DNA of 64,000 bases from an uncultured Porphyromonadaceae bacterium (lineage in GTDB: Bacteria > Bacteroidota > Bacteroidia > Bacteroidales > Muribaculaceae), in the NCBI GenBank assembly GCA_946553045.1, contig CAMNRO010000011.1, forward strand, positions 1-64,000. The letters are read 5' to 3'. The notes under the pieces were generated by a model, which ran no database searches, was not told the origin of the DNA, and was given only the letters and a program-made list of their open reading frames with translations. This document shows positions 60,588 to 64,000 of the stretch, piece by piece. Made by a program: the position numbers and the translations under genes. Numbering within the stretch: position 1 is the first letter of the stretch; each line of letters begins with the position of its first letter.

Positions 60588-62576
60588 ATGGAACCTTACG
60601 GCTACTACGATTTCTCCGACGAAGAATACTTCGACGAAGCTCTTGCCGCTTTTGAGCCCGACGACGGCTACGGCGAACCCGACCTTCACGACATATTGCG
60701 CCGATACTGGGGTTACGACAATTTCCGCCCCCTCCAGCTCGAAATATCGCAGAGCGTGCTCGACGGCAACGACACCATCGGCCTGCTGCCGACCGGAGGC
60801 GGCAAATCGTTGACATTTCAGGTGCCGGCAATGGCGCTCGACGGCCTGACGGTAGTGGTCTCACCACTGATTTCGCTGATGAAAGACCAGGTCGACAACC
60901 TGCGTCAGCGCCGCATACCGGCCGCATACCTCGGCGCCGGCATGTCGCGTTCCGAAGCCGATTATACCTACGAACGCCTGCGCCAGGGCAAGCTGAAACT
61001 GCTCTATCTCGCTCCCGAACGCCTTGCCCGCGAAAGTTTTGTATCGCGCATGCGGGGGTGGGATGTGCGTCTGCTCGTGGTCGATGAAGCACATTGCATA
61101 TCGCAGTGGGGCTACGACTTCCGACCGTCATATCTGAATCTCAGCGCGCTCCGCGAAGTATTTCCCGGAGTGCCGACTCTCGCCCTCACGGCCTCGGCCA
61201 CACCGGACGTCGTAAAAGACATAGCCGATAAACTCGGCATGCGCTCGCCGGCCATATTCTCGAAAAGCTTCTCGCGCCACAACATATCGTTTCTGGTGCG
61301 CATGACCGACGAAAAAAATTCAAAACTCATCACCATACTCAACAGCACCAGGGGTTCAGCCATCGTCTACGTCCGCTCGCGCAAACGCGCCCGCGAGACA
61401 GCCGAAATACTTTGCAACGCCGGTATCAAAGCCTCGTTCTACCACGCCGGACTCGAAATGCACGAGAAAAACGAGCGCCAGGAGTCATGGCAACGCGGCG
61501 AGACACGCGTCATTGTCGCAACCACAGCCTTCGGCATGGGCATCGACAAACCCGACGTCAGGCTGGTGGTGCATATCGACATTCCTTCTACCCTGGAGGA
61601 ATACTATCAGGAGGCCGGACGTGCCGGCCGCGACGGAGAGCACTCAATAGCCGTCATCCTTGCGTCGCCACGCGACAAAGGCGTATTTGCAAAACGTCTG
61701 AACGAGGCATTCCCCGAGCGCGAATTCATAAACCACGTCTACGACGAAATCTGCCGCTTCCTCGACATCACGATGGGCGAAGGTTTCGGCCTGATGTTCG
61801 ATTTCAACCCCGAGGTGATGTGCGAGCGCTATAAACTGCCTCTGCGCCACACTCTCGGAGCCATCTCCATTCTCAGCCGAGCTGGCTATTTCGAATATAT
61901 CGAGGAAACCGACACCGCCAGCCGCCTGATGTTCACATGCAGCCGCCATGAGCTATACGACCTCGACACCGACGCCCGCACCGACGAGATACTACAGACC
62001 GTAATGCGCACATACCCCGGACTTTTCGCCGATTTCGTCTTTATCGACGAAGTTGCCATAGCCCGCAAATGCTCCGTCACACCCGACGACGTATATCAGA
62101 CTCTGATACAGCTTCGCCGGCAGCATGTGGTAAACTTCATACCGAAAAAGCGCACGCCATATCTCTACATGAGCATGAACCGCCGCAAATCGAGCGAGAT
62201 AACTCTTCCCCGCGAGGTCTACGCTTATCGGCGCGAAGCAATGGCCCGACGCCTCGAAGCCATGAAGGATTTCGTATTCGAGAGCGGGTCGTGCCGCGTA
62301 AACCGCATGCTCCGCTATTTTGGCGAAACGCCGGCTGAACCCTGCGGAAAATGCGACGTCTGCCGGGCCTCGACACCGCCAGCACCATTCAATCCCGAGG
62401 AGTTCGACAGCAGACTCGACGATTTTTTCGCCATGATTGCCCCCGAAACACGCCTCGACCTCCGCTCCATAAAGCCCTACTATCCCCGCCACACAGCCGA
62501 AGTAGCCGCCCGCGTACGCCTCCTCGCAACCCGCGGCCAACTCAAAATCGAAGGTCCCTACATCTCAAAACCTTAA
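60588..62576 (+). CDS. recQ: RecQ family ATP-dependent DNA helicase
   Basis: This 662-residue 3'-5' helicase has a short extra acidic N-terminus (residues 1-25), then LLPTGGGKSLTFQVPA (Walker A near 65-80), VVDEAHCISQWGYDFRPSY, ALTASATPDVVKDI, ATTAFGMGIDKPDVRLVVH and the QEAGRAGRDGE motif. The zinc-binding CxxxC block appears as PCGKCDVCRAS with an earlier Cys near GSCRVNRML. No clear HRDC domain is seen. Co-transcribed with recJ, it unwinds DNA for RecJ resection. Confidence 0.95.
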   Translation: MEPYGYYDFSDEEYFDEALAAFEPDDGYGEPDLHDILRRYWGYDNFRPLQLEISQSVLDGNDTIGLLPTGGGKSLTFQVPAMALDGLTVVVSPLISLMKDQVDNLRQRRIPAAYLGAGMSRSEADYTYERLRQGKLKLLYLAPERLARESFVSRMRGWDVRLLVVDEAHCISQWGYDFRPSYLNLSALREVFPGVPTLALTASATPDVVKDIADKLGMRSPAIFSKSFSRHNISFLVRMTDEKNSKLITILNSTRGSAIVYVRSRKRARETAEILCNAGIKASFYHAGLEMHEKNERQESWQRGETRVIVATTAFGMGIDKPDVRLVVHIDIPSTLEEYYQEAGRAGRDGEHSIAVILASPRDKGVFAKRLNEAFPEREFINHVYDEICRFLDITMGEGFGLMFDFNPEVMCERYKLPLRHTLGAISILSRAGYFEYIEETDTASRLMFTCSRHELYDLDTDARTDEILQTVMRTYPGLFADFVFIDEVAIARKCSVTPDDVYQTLIQLRRQHVVNFIPKKRTPYLYMSMNRRKSSEITLPREVYAYRREAMARRLEAMKDFVFESGSCRVNRMLRYFGETPAEPCGKCDVCRASTPPAPFNPEEFDSRLDDFFAMIAPETRLDLRSIKPYYPRHTAEVAARVRLLATRGQLKIEGPYISKP

Positions 62577-62589
62577 AGCAATTATAATT

Positions 62590-63441
62590 TTGGAATCAAT
62601 AGATAAGAAAAACAAAGTAATCGTTCCGTTTACGTATTATTCAAGCGATACTGACAAACGTGTATTAATTCCATTTATTAGAAACGGGAAAATAGGCTTT
62701 GCCGATAGAGAGGGCAATATTGTTATTAATCCGGTGTATGATTTTTATATTGATGAATTCCTATTTGAATCATCACTCATAAGGGTCGGCCTCTACTCGT
62801 ACGCCGTATTTGAAAGAAAAACCGGTGATCCAAAAGTTTACACGCGTAAAATTTTCGGATTAATAAATTCAAAAGGCGAATTAATTATTCCAGTTGAGTA
62901 TGAAGGAATCTCAGCACCGATTTTCTCAAGCAGATACACTGTCCGCTCTCAATCCAAAGGCTATGCAGTTATGGATTGTAACGGAAATATAATAGTTCCT
63001 TTTGGAAAATATGGCTATATCGACGGTTTTGATTCCGGTGTTGCCCGGATCAAGATAGGCAATTCTTCAAACGGCCTCAGGAACGCAGATTGCAAATGGG
63101 GTATTATAGATGAGGCCGGAAATGAAGTTTTACCACCGATTTATAGTAATATCTGGAATTTCTATGACAAATGCCGTCAATTTACTCGAGTAGAAAAAGA
63201 TGAAGAAACGTATGAATTCCATTTGTTCGATCAAGAACTCAGACCAGCCGGATATGCACATCAAAAGGAATTAGAATTTGAGCGAGAAATGGAGAACTAT
63301 CATGCATGTCGTGAATATCATGAGAACCAGACCTATGAGCAATTCAATGGCACTTATGCACAAGACGTCGCCGGGCTCAGTGATCAGACTATAAATGATG
63401 CATTCGATGGAGACCCTGATGCTTATTGGAATATTGATTAG
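62590..63441 (+). CDS. WG-repeat-containing protein with acidic C-terminal tail
   Basis: This protein has 283 residues if TTG 62590 is the start; no ATG start is available in the first 50 codons, and a TAATTTTG promoter-like sequence (62585-62592) overlaps it, so the start is uncertain. WG repeats are clear: RNGKIGFADREGNIVINPVY, SKGYAVMDCNGNIIVPFGKY, CKWGIIDEAGNEVLPPIYSN. A helical linker (ELEFEREMENYHACREYHEN) leads to the tail YAQDVAGLSDQTINDAFDGD then PDAYWNID, matching the tail type of the protein at 922-1689. Base composition is much more AT-rich than recQ, suggesting transfer. Confidence 0.7.
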   Translation: MESIDKKNKVIVPFTYYSSDTDKRVLIPFIRNGKIGFADREGNIVINPVYDFYIDEFLFESSLIRVGLYSYAVFERKTGDPKVYTRKIFGLINSKGELIIPVEYEGISAPIFSSRYTVRSQSKGYAVMDCNGNIIVPFGKYGYIDGFDSGVARIKIGNSSNGLRNADCKWGIIDEAGNEVLPPIYSNIWNFYDKCRQFTRVEKDEETYEFHLFDQELRPAGYAHQKELEFEREMENYHACREYHENQTYEQFNGTYAQDVAGLSDQTINDAFDGDPDAYWNID

Positions 63442-63558
63442 CCGGCAGTCGCAGTAGATTTCTATTCCATAATTTTCATGGATAATTTGTTACGGAAATA
63501 CTAAATAGGACGAATCGACATTATAAATAAATTCTTTAGCTCTGTGTCGGCAATAGAA

Positions 63559-64000
63559 ATGAACAAGGATAAACCAAAATATTATCTCTATATAGATGAA
63601 TGTGGAGATCATCAGTTGGAAAAATTCAATCCTAATTTTCCAATATTTACATTATGTGGCGTTTTGGTTCCTGAATGTAAACTTGAACCGTTGGAAAGCG
63701 CTGTCAACTGTTTAAAACGCGAGTTTTTCAATGATGAAAGTGTAATAATCCATTCACGTGACATTCGAAAACAAGAAAAGAATTATTCAATTTTACAATA
63801 TCCAGAAATACGAAACAGCTTCTATAAAAATATCAATCTTATACTTGGCCAATCTGACGTTTATGTTATCGTTTGCTGTTCGATATTAAAAGAGCCTTTT
63901 GTAGAAAAATTCAGCAGAGGTGAAGATGTATATGGTCTATCCCTCAAATACCTGATTGAGCGAGCTGTATTCTGTATGGATGATATGGTTGATAACGGAA
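63559..64000 (+). CDS. DUF3800 domain protein, cut by window end
   Basis: The frame starts at ATG 63559 and stays open to the end of the window (147 codons seen). It begins MNKDKPKYYLYIDECGDHQL, the YLYIDESGD-type opening of DUF3800, an RNase H-like fold found in mobile elements and in some retron and defence loci. HSRDIRKQEKNY near 71-82 is a further typical acidic-His block. The sequence is AT-rich. It follows the WG-repeat gene by about 115 bases. The C-terminus is missing. Confidence 0.75.
   Translation, partial: MNKDKPKYYLYIDECGDHQLEKFNPNFPIFTLCGVLVPECKLEPLESAVNCLKREFFNDESVIIHSRDIRKQEKNYSILQYPEIRNSFYKNINLILGQSDVYVIVCCSILKEPFVEKFSRGEDVYGLSLKYLIERAVFCMDDMVDNG

Noticed and set aside
1-64000. 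CRISPR array or complete insertion sequence
   Set aside because: No regularly spaced repeats and no transposase gene with terminal inverted repeats could be seen anywhere.

Overview
The window looks like a chromosome segment from a gut member of the order Bacteroidales, most like Muribaculaceae or Bacteroides relatives. The evidence is the recurring TAnnTTTGC -7 promoter element, a type III glutamine synthetase, a 626-residue amidophosphoribosyltransferase, a DUF6140-like small protein and a secreted protein with a short Bacteroidetes-type C-terminal tail. I cannot fix genus or species from sequence alone.

Layout. (1) 1-28.6 kb is an AT-richer accessory island dominated by genes for nucleic-acid damage, repair and defence: a YafQ-type toxin-antitoxin pair; a WG-repeat protein; a deleted alcohol dehydrogenase; rtcB2-prfH divergent from a WYL regulator; a PD-(D/E)XK nuclease; an unknown operon with an ELK nuclease-like protein, a beta-CASP metallo-beta-lactamase and a metallophosphoesterase; a SLOG protein; a second RtcB; a UDG-like protein, WYL regulator and DnaQ-type exonuclease; a degenerate FtsZ-like protein; a GmrSD-like DUF262 pair; a small tRNA operon; a truncated WYL regulator; small hypotheticals; and a retron whose reverse transcriptase overlaps an alpha/beta-hydrolase gene, next to another WYL regulator. 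(2) 29-62.6 kb is GC-richer, mostly housekeeping and carbohydrate genes: a Vat-like acetyltransferase, purF-glnN, amylases, a GH95 fucosidase, a CotH protein, dnaJ-grpE, ispE, a FadL porin, prs, an amino-acid permease, an AraC-adjacent operon, recJ and recQ. (3) From 62.6 kb the sequence is AT-rich again, with another WG-repeat protein and a DUF3800 gene cut by the window end.

How it may work together. Two sets of shared palindromes tie WYL regulators to specific cassettes. GTGCGCAA-N5-TTGCGCAC lies between rtcB2-prfH and the WYL gene at 5.0 kb, and a 15/16 match lies in front of the second rtcB 7.5 kb away. In both rtcB promoters the palindrome sits 8 bp upstream of the -7 element. TGAAA-N5-TTTCA lies exactly 11 bp upstream of a TAACTTTGC -7 element both in front of the WYL gene at 28.6 kb and in front of the retron. 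This suggests damage-sensing regulons in which a WYL protein controls RNA repair (PrfH/RtcB) in one case and an RT-hydrolase retron in the other. The most unusual single proteins are the FtsZ-like protein that lacks the glycine-rich GTP-binding signature and the retron-linked YqiA-like hydrolase.
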